From Candidatus Poribacteria bacterium (GTDB lineage: Bacteria; Poribacteria; WGA-4E; WGA-3G): DNA of 52,281 bases. The notes beneath the pieces were generated by a model. That model was given only the letters and a program-made list of their open reading frames with translations, was not told the origin of the DNA and made no database searches. Numbering within the stretch: the first letter of the stretch is position 1; each line of letters begins with the position of its first letter. The position numbers and the translations under genes were made by a program. Positions 23,680 through 33,730 of this stretch are shown here, one piece after another. The stretch spans positions 1 to 52,281 of the forward strand of contig VXMD01000080.1 of NCBI GenBank assembly GCA_009841255.1. The letters run 5' to 3'.

Positions 23680-24870
23680 ATGGCGAAGTTGGCACTTAAT
23701 GGCGGTGAACCGATCGTTAAAAGCAGTTTAGGAAAAAGTTGGCCCATCTATGATGAAACCGAAGAAAACGCACTTTTGGAGACCTTGCGGAGCGGTGCGT
23801 GGAACCGACGCGAGAAAGTCGATGAAGTCGGTGAAAAGTTTGCGGCATTCCAAGACGCAAAATACGGCATTCCACTCGCAAACGGTACAGTGGCGTTACA
23901 ATGCGCCCTAAAGGCGGCTGGCATCACCGCCGGTGATGAAGTTATCGTTCCCGCGCTGACATTCGTGGCGACGGGAACATCGGCTGTGTGCGTCAATGCG
24001 GTGCCCGTCATCGTCGACATTGATCCACTCACCTACAACATCGCACCCGATGCGATTGAAAAAGCCATTACACCCCGAACAAGAGCGATTATCCCAGTAC
24101 ATAACGGCGGCTATCCTGCGGATATGGATACCATCATGGAAATCGCTGGCACACACAATATCAAAGTGATTGAGGACTGTGCGCACGCACACGGTTCGCA
24201 GTGGCGTGGGAAAGGGTTAGGTTCAATCGGACACCTCGGCGCATTCAGTTTTCAGATGGGAAAGACCCTCACCTGCGGTGAAGGTGGGATGGTGCTGACA
24301 AACGATGAAACGCTCGCAGAAAAGGCAGGTCACTTCGCACAATTGAATATGCGGATGACTAACTTCCAAGCGACACTCTTACTGAATCAACTGGAACGGT
24401 TTGAAGAACAGGTAGAGACACGCGAACGGAACATCGCATACCTTTCCAAGGGCATGGAAGCGATAGACGGACTCCACCCGATCCCGCGCGATGCGCGCGT
24501 CACGCGATGGTGTTTCTACTATTGGGATTTCCGATTTGTATCTGCGGAGTTCGGCGGCGTTTCACGCGACCGGTTCTTAGAAGCACTCCGCGCAGAGGGT
24601 GTTCCATGCGGTGTCGGCGCGCACGGTGAACCCATTTACAACGAAGGCCCTTTCGGCAATCCTGAACTCTTCGATCAACTCGGATTGCCACGCACATACC
24701 TCGGGAATCGGGCGATCGATTATAGCACGCTCAACTGCCCAAATGCCGAACAGGTCTACAGAGAAGAGGTCTGTAGTTTCGGACACTCGATGTTTCTGGG
24801 GGATACAGACGATATGCAACAGATCTTAGACGCGTTCCAGAAGATTCGGGCGCATGCCGATGCATTGTAG
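23680..24870 (+). CDS. DegT/DnrJ/EryC1/StrS family aminotransferase
   Basis: The 396-aa PLP enzyme transfers an amino group to a keto-sugar or acts on a related substrate. PLP lysine K195 lies in FSFQMGKTLTCGEGGM (189-204), and D166 in VIEDCAHAHGSQ binds the pyridine nitrogen. N-terminal ANGTVALQCAL (67-77) and PALTFVATG are family blocks. The length is typical. It has its own promoter; no other amino-sugar genes are close, so a scyllo-inosamine- or sugar-degrading relative is as likely as a biosynthetic enzyme. GGGGGAC precedes the ATG. Confidence 0.92.
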   Translation: MAKLALNGGEPIVKSSLGKSWPIYDETEENALLETLRSGAWNRREKVDEVGEKFAAFQDAKYGIPLANGTVALQCALKAAGITAGDEVIVPALTFVATGTSAVCVNAVPVIVDIDPLTYNIAPDAIEKAITPRTRAIIPVHNGGYPADMDTIMEIAGTHNIKVIEDCAHAHGSQWRGKGLGSIGHLGAFSFQMGKTLTCGEGGMVLTNDETLAEKAGHFAQLNMRMTNFQATLLLNQLERFEEQVETRERNIAYLSKGMEAIDGLHPIPRDARVTRWCFYYWDFRFVSAEFGGVSRDRFLEALRAEGVPCGVGAHGEPIYNEGPFGNPELFDQLGLPRTYLGNRAIDYSTLNCPNAEQVYREEVCSFGHSMFLGDTDDMQQILDAFQKIRAHADAL

Positions 24871-24899
24871 GTACGAAAAGCACCATCGATAAACAAATA

Positions 24900-26300
24900 T
24901 TACCTACGCGCTGCTCCGATCCGGAAAGCATAGAGTTTTGCGTTATGCAGCTGAAATCTTAACCGAATTTGCTTGCCTTTCAAATTCGCTAAATCCTGAC
25001 TCGATTCCCATTTCACACGGGAGTCTGTAACAGTTGAATAAATCGGTTGACTACTGGTAAGTTGGCGCCCCATATTATCCAGAATCGCTACGCGCACAGA
25101 ACCACCATCGGATACGTCTGCCGTTATGCCGATTGATGTGCCATCAAAAATTAAGGGTTGGGTCGTTATGACAGCTGGCATGTCAGTTGCAATCGGTTCA
25201 TAGCCTGCCCATCCGTCCGGACGAAGCGTTGCGAGTGCGAGGTATCCGTTACGCCAGTTGAAAAAGTAGCCGTCCCCAGCACCGTAGTAGATACGAATCT
25301 CATCGTCAAAAAAAATCGGAGCAGAGGGAAAGATCGTTCCCCAGTCATAGGGTGTTTCCCCATAACGCTCCGTTTCCGATGGGGTATTCCCCATAAATGG
25401 AATCCCTTCCTGTATACGGTGCCAGTGAATCGTGTCTGGGCTCCACGCCAATTCAACATGTTGCTTGACATCAATGTCGGAGTCCTCTGGATACACCATC
25501 ATACCGAGCAGTCCGATATAGATTCCACACGTTGGAAATACGATCATATCATGTGCTTGTAGACGTGGATTGGGACCTTCAAGGATAGATGCGTCTGGTG
25601 TCCAGTGTACAAAATCAGGGGACTCGGCTCGCGTTACAAGACGAATATTACGCGCATGCTGACGCGTGATACCGACGTATTTGCCCAAAGTCTCTGCCCA
25701 AAACGCGTTCGGATGCGTGCCGTGTGCCTCAATTTGTGGAATTGGGAGAGGTTCCCTCCATCGCAATCCATCTGGAGAGAACGCGACCGTCATTTGTGGT
25801 TCTCCGCAGAAGAACATCTTATAACGTCTCGCCGGATTGATTTCGCGCCCATCCTTGAAAACACCCGCTCCATTTACGCGGCGCATCAGAATATTGTTCT
25901 GTTTGTTCCCACCAAATTCAACAAGCCCCAGTTCCGGTTTCTCCCAGTGGATACCGTCTGACGAGCAAGCATAGCAAAGTCCCATCTCCCGTTCACTTGG
26001 TTTCACATCCATATAACTACACCAATCGGGATGCCGTTTCTCAGGTGGCGTGTGCGTTACCCTCTCATCTATGATAAACGGATTGTACCAACATTTGTAG
26101 AGTTCGTCCTCCACATCATAGATGACGTTGGCGTAGACGTTATCGAAACGCGGTTCCCACGGTTTATCCTCACCAAAAAGGGGATTTTGGGGATGCTTGG
26201 TAATCTCGCCAAGGGTCAGTTTTGCTTCGACAACCTCTTCAATGATGCGATGATCCAAGACAAGGTATTGGGACGGATGAATAGAGTGAGGTCCAGACAT
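24900..26300 (-). CDS. Five-bladed propeller glycosidase-like protein
   Basis: The 466-aa protein has the features of GH32/43/130-type beta-propellers: MGLCYACSSDGIHWEKPELG, VAFSPDGLRWREPLPIP, VELAWSPDTIHWHRI and EIRIYYGAGDGYFFNWRNGY. Each of the SxDGxxW blocks is a blade signature. The C-terminal 90 residues form a separate beta-rich domain (GSVRVAILDNMGR, then IRLRFQLHNAKLYAFRI), a common accessory module. No signal peptide. ATG 26300 has GGAA 8 nt upstream; a TTG at 26321 adds seven residues. Downstream of the LamG gene on the same strand, separated by a strong hairpin. Enzymatic activity is assumed, not shown. Confidence 0.75.
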   Translation of the reverse strand: MSGPHSIHPSQYLVLDHRIIEEVVEAKLTLGEITKHPQNPLFGEDKPWEPRFDNVYANVIYDVEDELYKCWYNPFIIDERVTHTPPEKRHPDWCSYMDVKPSEREMGLCYACSSDGIHWEKPELGLVEFGGNKQNNILMRRVNGAGVFKDGREINPARRYKMFFCGEPQMTVAFSPDGLRWREPLPIPQIEAHGTHPNAFWAETLGKYVGITRQHARNIRLVTRAESPDFVHWTPDASILEGPNPRLQAHDMIVFPTCGIYIGLLGMMVYPEDSDIDVKQHVELAWSPDTIHWHRIQEGIPFMGNTPSETERYGETPYDWGTIFPSAPIFFDDEIRIYYGAGDGYFFNWRNGYLALATLRPDGWAGYEPIATDMPAVITTQPLIFDGTSIGITADVSDGGSVRVAILDNMGRQLTSSQPIYSTVTDSRVKWESSQDLANLKGKQIRLRFQLHNAKLYAFRIGAARR

Positions 26301-26337
26301 TTTTGTTTCCGTAAGCGTCAATCCTGAAAGGAAAAAG

Positions 26338-26381
26338 GGTCGCGACCCGAAAACTTTGTGGAGAGAAACGAGTCGCGACCC
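26338..26381 (-). terminator. Hairpin with self-palindromic arms
   Basis: GGGTCGCGAC (26338-26347) and GTCGCGACCC (26372-26381) pair across a 24-nt loop, and the left arm extended by CC is itself a 12-nt palindrome. It lies 19 nt after the LamG stop codon (minus strand) and before the propeller gene. Likely terminates or processes the LamG transcript; no clear T tract follows. Confidence 0.5.
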
Positions 26382-26399
26382 AGAGGTATATGCGCGCTA

Positions 26400-27230
26400 T
26401 TATTCATAGCCGCGTTTTACGTGTGCCCAAGTTGTTGAGAGTTTATCTGCTGGCTCTACAGCAAATGCGCCAGAGATATTTTGGTTAATCTCGGCTTCGG
26501 TCAGTGCTTTGTCGTATGCGCGGACGATCGCAAATGAACCATTAAATGTTCGACGGCGTTCATCGAAGGAATTCGCACCGATTGAGATGTCGTTTATCGG
26601 TAATTTTTTATCGAATTCAAAACCGGCTTGTTTGCTGACCTCTTTACCGTCTTGATACGCCACAATCGACTTGCCATTCGTGCCGACGACCGCTATCCAG
26701 GTCCAGACCCCTTCTTCAAGTTTCAGGTTAAGCGGTTGAACCGCTTGCTTACTCCCTTTAGCATGGATAGAAGTATCCAAATTCTGACCCCCGGTTATCC
26801 AAAGCCGAATCCCCTGCTGACCTTCCCGTGGACTATTCTGGAAACCGGCGAAATGGTGTTCTTCAACAAAAAAATCACCATTGCGTCTACAAAGGAATTC
26901 CAAGGTCCAGTCCTCGAAAAACAGGGGTGTGTTTTTTGCGGGTGGACCGCCAAAGGTTGAAAGGGACTCCGTGGTTGTGTAATACTTCGAATTCGGTTCA
27001 TTGACACCGAGTGCAGGAATTTTAATTTCGCCTTCTTCGAGTTTCATTGGTTTATCTGTGGCAAGCAATTCACCGCCTTCAGTGCCGAGATTTTCCCATG
27101 CATCCGGGTGGGCAGGGTTGTCAGCGGCATTAAGATAGAGTACAGGATCTTCAACAACGTTAGCAAATGCGATAATACACGTCATCGCGAAGAAAAATAT
27201 TGTTGTGTAGATCGAAATAACTGTTTTCAT
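26400..27230 (-). CDS. Exported LamG-domain protein with C-terminal KLSTTW motif
   Basis: The 276-aa protein has a signal peptide (ISIYTTIFFFAMTCIIAFA, cleavage near residue 23). The body is a LamG/concanavalin-type sandwich: DPVLYLNAADNPAHPDAWEN, WTLEFLCRRNGDF, WTWIAVVGTNGKSIVAYQDG and FNGSFAIVRAYDKALTEAEI. The end, PADKLSTTWAHVKRG, matches the motif at the end of the LamG proteins at 13120 and 50763. AGGAGACCC lies just upstream of the ATG. Likely secreted or surface-attached glycan or matrix binder. The motif may direct sorting; no LPXTG or PEP-type anchor is visible. Confidence 0.83.
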   Translation of the reverse strand: MKTVISIYTTIFFFAMTCIIAFANVVEDPVLYLNAADNPAHPDAWENLGTEGGELLATDKPMKLEEGEIKIPALGVNEPNSKYYTTTESLSTFGGPPAKNTPLFFEDWTLEFLCRRNGDFFVEEHHFAGFQNSPREGQQGIRLWITGGQNLDTSIHAKGSKQAVQPLNLKLEEGVWTWIAVVGTNGKSIVAYQDGKEVSKQAGFEFDKKLPINDISIGANSFDERRRTFNGSFAIVRAYDKALTEAEINQNISGAFAVEPADKLSTTWAHVKRGYE

Positions 27231-27346
27231 TTAAGGGTCTCCTAAGGTTAGGTCGCATTAGCGATTCGGATAGGGTTTGGAAAAAAGGTATTTATTTAAT
27301 TGTATCAGACAAGCGTCCGATTGTCAAAGAAATTGTGTGGTGAAAA

Positions 27347-29626
27347 CTATGGCAAGTCTAATGGAATGTCCAACGTCTGTGGTAATAAACACTCCGTTTC
27401 ACTACAAGGCTGGTATGTGAGTTTTAGAGTGACTCGGGCACTCTTCTTACGATTCGATTTCTGCTTTAACTTTAGTGGTATCGTCAGTTTTCCTTCATAA
27501 ACATTCACAGATTCGTCGCTAAACTCAAAACGCGCCGATCTTCCTGTCGGATACGCTATATCAAGAATTTCAAACGGGGCATCAGCATCCGCCGTAACAG
27601 TTGTTGGAATTAAATTGTCTTGACCTGCCGGATTCGCGTTAATGTGCCATCCTGAAGCGATGTTGAGTTGAAGTATCACATTCAACACGTTGTTACTTCG
27701 GGATTTAATTTCAGCAGTCGCACTTACGAGCGACGTTCCAGAACTGAGTTTTTCTCCTGCGTCTAAATAGCGGTTAAGCGAAAAATGCATATACATGAAA
27801 GACGAGGGACTTTGCGCCATAGACTTCGCGAAAGTCTGCAACGTCTCTTCAGCGTAATGCCGATAATCCGCCCCAAATGCCAGCAGATTCCCTACAGCAA
27901 CGGCATTTCCAGATGGAATTGCGGAGTCATAAGGTTTTTTGGTTCGCACAATCAGGTGTTTCGCATCCGCTTTCGTGTAATAGAATCCGCCGTTTTTGTC
28001 GTCCCAAAAAAGTTGAATCATCGCATCGGTAAGCGTTCTCGCTGAATTCAACCACTCTTCATCACCTGTCGCTCGATATAATCCAAGCAACCCCCGGACG
28101 AAAAAGGCGTAGTCATCGAGATACACATCCTGTTTCACAATACCCGCAGTATAGGTATGACACAATTCACCGTTCGGTTTTTTCAGGGTGTCAAGAATAA
28201 ACCGGGCGGCCTTCGATGCCGTGAGAAGATACCGCTCCTTTCCAAGCACCTCATATCCGTAAGCGAGCGCATCTATCATTAAGCCGTTCCAATTGACAAT
28301 AATCTTCGTGTCCAGTAACGGATATTCCCGTTCAAAGCGCGCTTCTAAGAGCCTTTCTCGCGCAGATTCGACCTCCTTCAGAGCCTCCTCTGCTACCGCG
28401 CCTTGCGGAACATAGAGAATATTTTTCCCTTCAAAATTAGGACCTTTATCGACACCGTAAACACCGGCGAAACGTGCCGCCCCCTTTTTACCGAGGATCT
28501 TCTGAATCTCATCGGCAGTCCAGACGTAATATTTTCCTTCTTCGGCATCCGTTTCGGCGTCCAATGCTGAATAGAATCCACCCTCTGGTGCCGTCATCTC
28601 TCGAGAAACGAAACTGAAGATCTCTTCAGCGATGCGTCGATAGCGAGGTTCCTGTGTTATTTGATGTGCTTGGAGATACACTCTTGCCAATTGTGCGTTG
28701 TCGTAAAGCATCTTCTCAAAATGCGGAACGAGCCATTTTGCGTCAACAGAATACCGGTGAAATCCGCCGCCGATCTGATCATACATCCCACCGTAAGCCA
28801 TCATATCGAGCGTATATGTCACCATCTTCAACAGTGATTCATCAGCGACGCGTTCGTACTCACTTAGCAAAAGCTCAAGATTCGCTGGACTTGGGAATTT
28901 CGGTGCGCCCCCAAATCCACCGTAGGTGTGATCATAAGTCGGACGGAGATAGTTCAACGCAGCAGTCGTGAGAGATCTATCCAGGGGTGTGGCAGTGAGT
29001 GCCGTGAATCCCCTACTCGTTGCCAATTCAATAGTGTCTGAAACTTGATTCGCTGATTCAATGACTTCCGCCTCGCGCGTCACCCATGCTTCATGCACGG
29101 CATCGAGGATCGTTGGAAACCCCGGTCTGCCGGGCATATCTGTAGGCGGGAAATAGGTGCCAGCATAAAACGGCTTTAAATCAGGCGTCAGGAAAACAGA
29201 GTTGGGCCATCCACCGCGCTGAATCAGGAGTTGCGTTGCTGTCATATAAATTTCATCGAGATCCGGACGTTCTTCTCTGTCAATCTTGATATTAATAAAA
29301 TCTCTGTTCATCACCGCGGCGATTTCTGGATTTGAGAAGACCTCCCGCTCCATGACGTGGCACCAGTAGCACGTGGAGTATCCAACAGAAAGAAAAATTA
29401 ACTTGTTTTCTTTCTTCGCACGCGCTAACGCTTCATCGTCCCAAGGATACCACTCTACGGGGTTATGGGCATGGAGGCGTAGATAAGGACTGGTTTCGTG
29501 GATGAGTCGATTCGTCCACTTCCATGAGCCGTCTGGGTTCTTAAGTGCGGCTTCATCGGCACTTGCGCCCCATACCATATTGAGAAAAAGCAAACAGATG
29601 AGCAACTTCCGTATTGTATTTTTCAT
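27347..29626 (-). CDS. YyaL/DUF255 thioredoxin-like protein fused to a DsbD-alpha domain
   Basis: This is a predicted exported protein of 759 aa. Signal peptide [17 protein letters not shown] at the N-terminus. Residues 40-180 are a thioredoxin-like domain with active-site CYWC (86-89), within the family block [17 protein letters not shown] long six-hairpin-type helical domain follows ([33 protein letters not shown]). The last 100 residues resemble the N-terminal domain of Dsb[12 protein letters not shown], then [12 protein letters not shown], with two Cys for electron transfer. Combining these in one chain suggests periplasmic thiol exchange. ATG 29626 is preferred over a TTG 9 codons earlier. 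The gene is in the opposite direction to nothing nearby; it follows troD by 91 nt on the same strand. Confidence 0.85.
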   Translation of the reverse strand: MKNTIRKLLICLLFLNMVWGASADEAALKNPDGSWKWTNRLIHETSPYLRLHAHNPVEWYPWDDEALARAKKENKLIFLSVGYSTCYWCHVMEREVFSNPEIAAVMNRDFINIKIDREERPDLDEIYMTATQLLIQRGGWPNSVFLTPDLKPFYAGTYFPPTDMPGRPGFPTILDAVHEAWVTREAEVIESANQVSDTIELATSRGFTALTATPLDRSLTTAALNYLRPTYDHTYGGFGGAPKFPSPANLELLLSEYERVADESLLKMVTYTLDMMAYGGMYDQIGGGFHRYSVDAKWLVPHFEKMLYDNAQLARVYLQAHQITQEPRYRRIAEEIFSFVSREMTAPEGGFYSALDAETDAEEGKYYVWTADEIQKILGKKGAARFAGVYGVDKGPNFEGKNILYVPQGAVAEEALKEVESARERLLEARFEREYPLLDTKIIVNWNGLMIDALAYGYEVLGKERYLLTASKAARFILDTLKKPNGELCHTYTAGIVKQDVYLDDYAFFVRGLLGLYRATGDEEWLNSARTLTDAMIQLFWDDKNGGFYYTKADAKHLIVRTKKPYDSAIPSGNAVAVGNLLAFGADYRHYAEETLQTFAKSMAQSPSSFMYMHFSLNRYLDAGEKLSSGTSLVSATAEIKSRSNNVLNVILQLNIASGWHINANPAGQDNLIPTTVTADADAPFEILDIAYPTGRSARFEFSDESVNVYEGKLTIPLKLKQKSNRKKSARVTLKLTYQPCSETECLLPQTLDIPLDLP

Positions 29627-29717
29627 ACTGGCAACCCTTGTTGCAAAATGCAACGTGTGATGAATCGCATGACTACAAACCTATACAATTTTTTAAAGTC
29701 CAATTCGTACAGCATGA

Positions 29718-30827
29718 TTATTGTACAAGTGCCTGCTGTGCTACAGAACGTCCGCGTTCCGTCAGTGTCAACTGTGTCTCTTCTTGAGAGACGCAACGGT
29801 TATTCAGGGCGTATTTTACGACTTGGGTTGCAAATGTGGGATCCCAACGAAGATGCTCATGGAGGTGTGCGATCTCTGATTCTGCCTCAGCTTCCGGAAG
29901 CCCCTCGTGATTAAAGAGGTGAATCACTAACATCGTTTGGGCAAATTCCCATTTTTGGCGTGTTCGCCTACGCGCGATTGCAATAATCCCACGATTCGGA
30001 ACAACGAGAAAAATCACTCCGAACACAAGGAGTGTCATTGTCGCAATTGCGCCCGCAATAGATACATCGAAAAGATAGGCGAGCCAATAGCCACCTACCG
30101 CGTTCACACTCCCAATAATCGCGCTCAAGGTAAGCATCAGCGAAAGTCTATTTGTGATAAGGTACGCCGTAGCAGGTGGTCCAGCGATAAGCGCAACAAC
30201 CAATATCGAACCAACAGCATCAAATGCTCCGACCGTTGTAACGGACACAAGCGTCATCAGTCCATAGTGAATCAGGGTAGGCGCGAACCCCAATGTGGCA
30301 GCTAAACTTGCGTCGAAGGTCGCCAACTTCAACTCTTTGTAAAATAGGAGAATAAAGGCGAGGTTCAACAGCAGAATCGTTCCCATCACATATACAGATA
30401 CGGGACCCACATCGCGTCCGAAAACATTTAACCGATTAAGCGGCGCGTAGGCGAGTTCACCGAGGAGAACGGCATCCATATCCAAGTGAACGTTGCCAGC
30501 AAACCGAGAAATCAGGATCACCCCGATGCTGAAAAGGGCAGGGAACGTCAAGCCGATCGCGGCATCCTCTTTCACGAGTTTCGTTCGTTGCAGCAACTCA
30601 ACGAAAACAACGGTGAGCACCCCTGTCCCCGCAGCAGCAAGAATTAGGAGCGGCGAGGACAGACTTTCTGTCAAAAAAAAGGCGAGGACAATCCCGGGGA
30701 GAATCGCATGGCTAATTGCATCGCTCATCAAAGTCATCCGCCTCAGCACTAAGAACACACCCGGCAAGGCGCACGCCACCGCTGTGACAATCGCAATGAG
30801 TTGGATATCAAGATGCTCTTGTATCAC
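29718..30827 (-). CDS. troD: Metal ABC transporter permease with C-terminal winged-helix-like extension
   Basis: Second ABC-3 family permease of a Mn/Zn/Fe importer. Eight or nine membrane segments; hallmark LRRMTLMSDAISHAILPGIV. The last about 85 residues (VIHLFNHEGLPEAEAESEIA and HLRWDPTFATQVVKYALNN) are soluble and look like the winged-helix half of a DtxR-type regulator. This is an unusual tail for a permease. The start is uncertain: GTG 30827, 5 nt after the troC stop, gives a normal N-terminus (IQEHLDIQLIAIV), while ATG 30923 gives 32 extra residues and overlaps troC by 91 nt. Last gene of the metal locus. Confidence 0.85.
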   Translation of the reverse strand: MIQEHLDIQLIAIVTAVACALPGVFLVLRRMTLMSDAISHAILPGIVLAFFLTESLSSPLLILAAAGTGVLTVVFVELLQRTKLVKEDAAIGLTFPALFSIGVILISRFAGNVHLDMDAVLLGELAYAPLNRLNVFGRDVGPVSVYVMGTILLLNLAFILLFYKELKLATFDASLAATLGFAPTLIHYGLMTLVSVTTVGAFDAVGSILVVALIAGPPATAYLITNRLSLMLTLSAIIGSVNAVGGYWLAYLFDVSIAGAIATMTLLVFGVIFLVVPNRGIIAIARRRTRQKWEFAQTMLVIHLFNHEGLPEAEAESEIAHLHEHLRWDPTFATQVVKYALNNRCVSQEETQLTLTERGRSVAQQALVQ

Positions 30828-30832
30828 TTCTC

Positions 30833-31774
30833 CTAATCGCCCCCACGTTGCGGATGCTTTAACAACCGACTCGCTGTTATCTTCAGGTTGCGTTTGTTGC
30901 GTTGGTGCCGAAACCAGTCCCATAAAAGCCCGCGATTCGGGGCAAGAACGATCGAGAATCCCACCACAACTGTTGCACACAATACAATCGTTGGACCCGT
31001 CGGGATACGTGAAGCACTACTACTGATAATCGTTCCACCCACGCCCGCGAGTGCCCCAAAACCAGCAGCAAGAAACATCATCACGCTCAGCTTATTTGTC
31101 CATTGCCGTGCGGCGACCGCTGGCGCGACCAACATTGCACTCATCAGGACAGCACCAACCGCTTGTAGACCGAGAACGATTGCTATAACAAGCAGACTCG
31201 TCAGGAGAATGTCAAGGGCACGGATTGGAAACCCAAGCGATGCGGCAAAACCTTCATCGAAAACCAACAACTTCAACTCTTTCCAAAAAACGAGCATGAT
31301 GACGATTGCAATACCCCCGAGTATTCCTATGGTTAAAACATCGCTCTCCAGAATTGTAGCGGCTTGCCCGAAGAGGAACGTATCTAACCCGGCTTGATTC
31401 GCATTCCCGGTCCGCTGAATCAGCGTATGTAGCACTAAACCGAACCCGAAAAAAGTGGACAGTATGATCCCAAGGGCACTATCGTATTTGATACGCGTCA
31501 GCCTCACGATACTCAAAATGAGCAGCGTGCCGAGCCACCCCGCGATTGCTGCACCGAGAACCAGAATCAGAGGCGTTTTGCTTCCGGTCAGCAGAAATGC
31601 GATGGCAATACCGGGCAACGCGGCGTGTGAAATAGCATCGCCGAGAAGGCTCTGCCGGCGTAAAACAGCATAGGTGCCAAGCGTCCCGCTCACGGCACCG
31701 AGTAAGGCTGCACCGATAGCGACAATCATGAGTGTGTAATCAAACTGGATCAGGGTATTCAAATTTTTGACCAA
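30833..31774 (-). CDS. troC: Metal ABC transporter permease
   Basis: The 313-aa ABC-3 family inner-membrane permease has about nine hydrophobic segments and the family signature LRRQSLLGDAISHAALPGIA (residues 38-57). The end LLWDWFRHQRNKRN is basic and cytoplasmic. It pairs with troD to form the channel that troB energises. A 121-nt gap separates it from troB, containing a hairpin GCCTGCTG/CAGCAGGC (31860-31885), so expression of troCD may be attenuated relative to troAB. Confidence 0.9.
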   Translation of the reverse strand: MVKNLNTLIQFDYTLMIVAIGAALLGAVSGTLGTYAVLRRQSLLGDAISHAALPGIAIAFLLTGSKTPLILVLGAAIAGWLGTLLILSIVRLTRIKYDSALGIILSTFFGFGLVLHTLIQRTGNANQAGLDTFLFGQAATILESDVLTIGILGGIAIVIMLVFWKELKLLVFDEGFAASLGFPIRALDILLTSLLVIAIVLGLQAVGAVLMSAMLVAPAVAARQWTNKLSVMMFLAAGFGALAGVGGTIISSSASRIPTGPTIVLCATVVVGFSIVLAPNRGLLWDWFRHQRNKRNLKITASRLLKHPQRGGD

Positions 31775-31859
31775 AGTTATTATGATTTACCATGATGGTG
31801 AAATCTCCGATAATCAGGGTGAATCATAAAAATCATAGCTCAGACTTTAACTGAAAACC

Positions 31860-31885
31860 GCCTGCTGAAAGCCTACACAGCAGGC
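31860..31885 (-). terminator. Hairpin between troB and troC (attenuator or repeat)
   Basis: 8-nt arms GCCTGCTG (31860-31867) and CAGCAGGC (31878-31885) with a 10-nt loop, followed on the minus strand by GGTTTTCAGTT. It lies 11 nt after the troB stop. It could reduce read-through into troCD. The flanking TAACTGAAAACCG is part of a dispersed repeat. Confidence 0.45.
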
Positions 31886-31895
31886 GAACCGATAA

Positions 31896-32636
31896 CTATT
31901 TCGTTATAAACGCGACGCGTCCGCCATAAGTTGTCCGCAAATTTTCAGGTGTGAACGTTTCGTCAACAGGACCGCTTGCGATGCGCCGAATGTTCAAGAG
32001 CATTACCCAATCGAAATAGTCGGTTACCGTTTGTAAATCGTGATGCACCACGACAACTGTTTTTCCCTTTTCTCGGAGTTCTTGAAGTAGGGTTACGATT
32101 GCGCGTTCTGTGGTAGCATCAACGCCTTGAAAAGGTTCATCCATCAAGTATACTGTAGCGTCTTGAACAAGGGCACGTGCCAAGAAAACACGCTGTTGTT
32201 GTCCACCGGAGAGTTGACTGATTTGTCGGGTGGTATACGCCTCCATGCCGACCTTCTCCAGTGCCTGCATAGCAAGCTCCCGCTCCTGTTTTCCGGGTCT
32301 TCGTACCCATCCGAGCGCACCATAACGTCCCATCATGACCACATCCAGCACGTTTGTCGGAAAATCCCAGTCAACCGTCCCCCGTTGTGGGACATAACCG
32401 ACCATCCGACGTTGTGCTTCATAAGGTTTGTCGTAAATCAAGACGTTACCTGCCGCGGGGCGGACCAACCCCAAAATCGCCTTAATTAACGTCGTTTTGC
32501 CGGCACCATTGGGACCAACGATCGACAGGAGCACCCCTGGTGGTACATCCAAATCGACATCCCACAAGACGGGTTGATCTTGATAGGCAACCGTTAGATC
32601 GGTTACTTCAATGGCTTTCGTTCCGGACGCTTGCAT
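31896..32636 (-). CDS. troB: Metal ABC transporter ATP-binding protein
   Basis: The 246-aa ABC ATPase energises import of Mn, Zn or Fe. Walker [10 protein letters not shown] (41-49), ABC signature LSGGQQQR (142-149), Walker B with catalytic Glu YLMDEP (163-168), and [10 protein letters not shown] as the H-loop. The start is 2 nt after the troA stop, so translation is coupled. Confidence 0.93.
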   Translation of the reverse strand: MQASGTKAIEVTDLTVAYQDQPVLWDVDLDVPPGVLLSIVGPNGAGKTTLIKAILGLVRPAAGNVLIYDKPYEAQRRMVGYVPQRGTVDWDFPTNVLDVVMMGRYGALGWVRRPGKQERELAMQALEKVGMEAYTTRQISQLSGGQQQRVFLARALVQDATVYLMDEPFQGVDATTERAIVTLLQELREKGKTVVVVHHDLQTVTDYFDWVMLLNIRRIASGPVDETFTPENLRTTYGGRVAFITK

Positions 32637-32638
32637 AC

Positions 32639-33601
32639 TTAATTCCCAACCATAGAACTGGTGGATGTCCTTCCAATGAGCGCGGTCACAATTGTATCAA
32701 TGTTATGACGCACCATACCGATATAGGTGCCTTCAGGCGTTCCGTCATTTCCCATAGCATCGGAGAAAAGTTCTCCACCAATTTTCACATCAAACCCTTT
32801 TGACTTCACGGCGGCTTTCACTGCTTCAAGGCTCCTCGTAGAGACGGAGGATTCCACAAAAATTGCAGGAATGCGTCGCTCTGCGATAAAGGTCGCCAAT
32901 TCCTGAACATCGGCGATACCTGCTTCTGTTGCGGTGCTAATGCCTTGTAGTCCGCGCACCTCAAACCCATAAGCCTTCCCAAAGTAGTTAAAAGCGTCGT
33001 GCGCCGTTACGAGCACCCGTTGCTCAGACGGCACGCGTTCCGCCTGCGACTTCACATATTCGTGCAGTTCTGCAAGTTTCGCGAGATAGCGTTCAGCATT
33101 GGTCCAGTACATGAGTGTATTGTCCGAATCGAATTCACTCAGCGTATCACGAACTGTTCCCACCGCTTTCATCCAGAGCGGCACATCAAACCACAAGTGC
33201 GGATCGTATTGCCCTTCAAATTCGGGTGGTGTTAGTAGCAGACTCCGGTCAACTGCGTCTGTCACGGCAACAGTTTTGGTGTCTCCTGACATTTTGGCAA
33301 GGATGTCCCCCATTTTCGATTCGAGATGTAGTCCGTTATAGAAAATGAGCTGCGCTGAAGTTAACCGCTGTACATCCCCTGCACTCGCTTTATAAAGGTG
33401 TGGATCCACCCCAGGTCCCATTAACCCCGTGACCTCAACGCGGTCGCCCCCCACATTTTTAACAATATCGGTAACCATACCGATCGTCGTGACAATTCGA
33501 ACTTTCCCATCTATGGAGGCATCAGGTTGTCCTTTCGGATCACACCCAATGAACACAAAAATGGAAACCATCAAACATAACGAAATATAAGCTCTTTGCA
33601 T
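32639..33601 (-). CDS. troA: TroA-like metal-binding lipoprotein
   Basis: The 320-aa cluster A-I solute-binding protein has a signal sequence with lipobox FIGC and lipidated C20. Metal ligands by family alignment are H68 (DPHLY), H135 (DPHLWF), H201 (TAHDAF) and D281 (FSDAMG). The His3Asp set matches treponemal TroA, which binds Zn and Mn, rather than the His2GluAsp set of Psa[21 protein letters not shown] and [18 protein letters not shown] are strongly TroA-like by memory. It comes after the ferritin-VIT1 gene and directly before troB. Confidence 0.92.
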   Translation of the reverse strand: MQRAYISLCLMVSIFVFIGCDPKGQPDASIDGKVRIVTTIGMVTDIVKNVGGDRVEVTGLMGPGVDPHLYKASAGDVQRLTSAQLIFYNGLHLESKMGDILAKMSGDTKTVAVTDAVDRSLLLTPPEFEGQYDPHLWFDVPLWMKAVGTVRDTLSEFDSDNTLMYWTNAERYLAKLAELHEYVKSQAERVPSEQRVLVTAHDAFNYFGKAYGFEVRGLQGISTATEAGIADVQELATFIAERRIPAIFVESSVSTRSLEAVKAAVKSKGFDVKIGGELFSDAMGNDGTPEGTYIGMVRHNIDTIVTALIGRTSTSSMVGN

Positions 33602-33730
33602 TTTTTAATCTATCGCTCCTTGGCACCGTTTCATTTCATCACGCTGCCTCTCCCCAGTAACGAGTGGGAATTCCGATTTTCGGTTATCCTATACAAGATA
33701 CTTAAAGGAGATCCGTTTATTTTCCAACAT

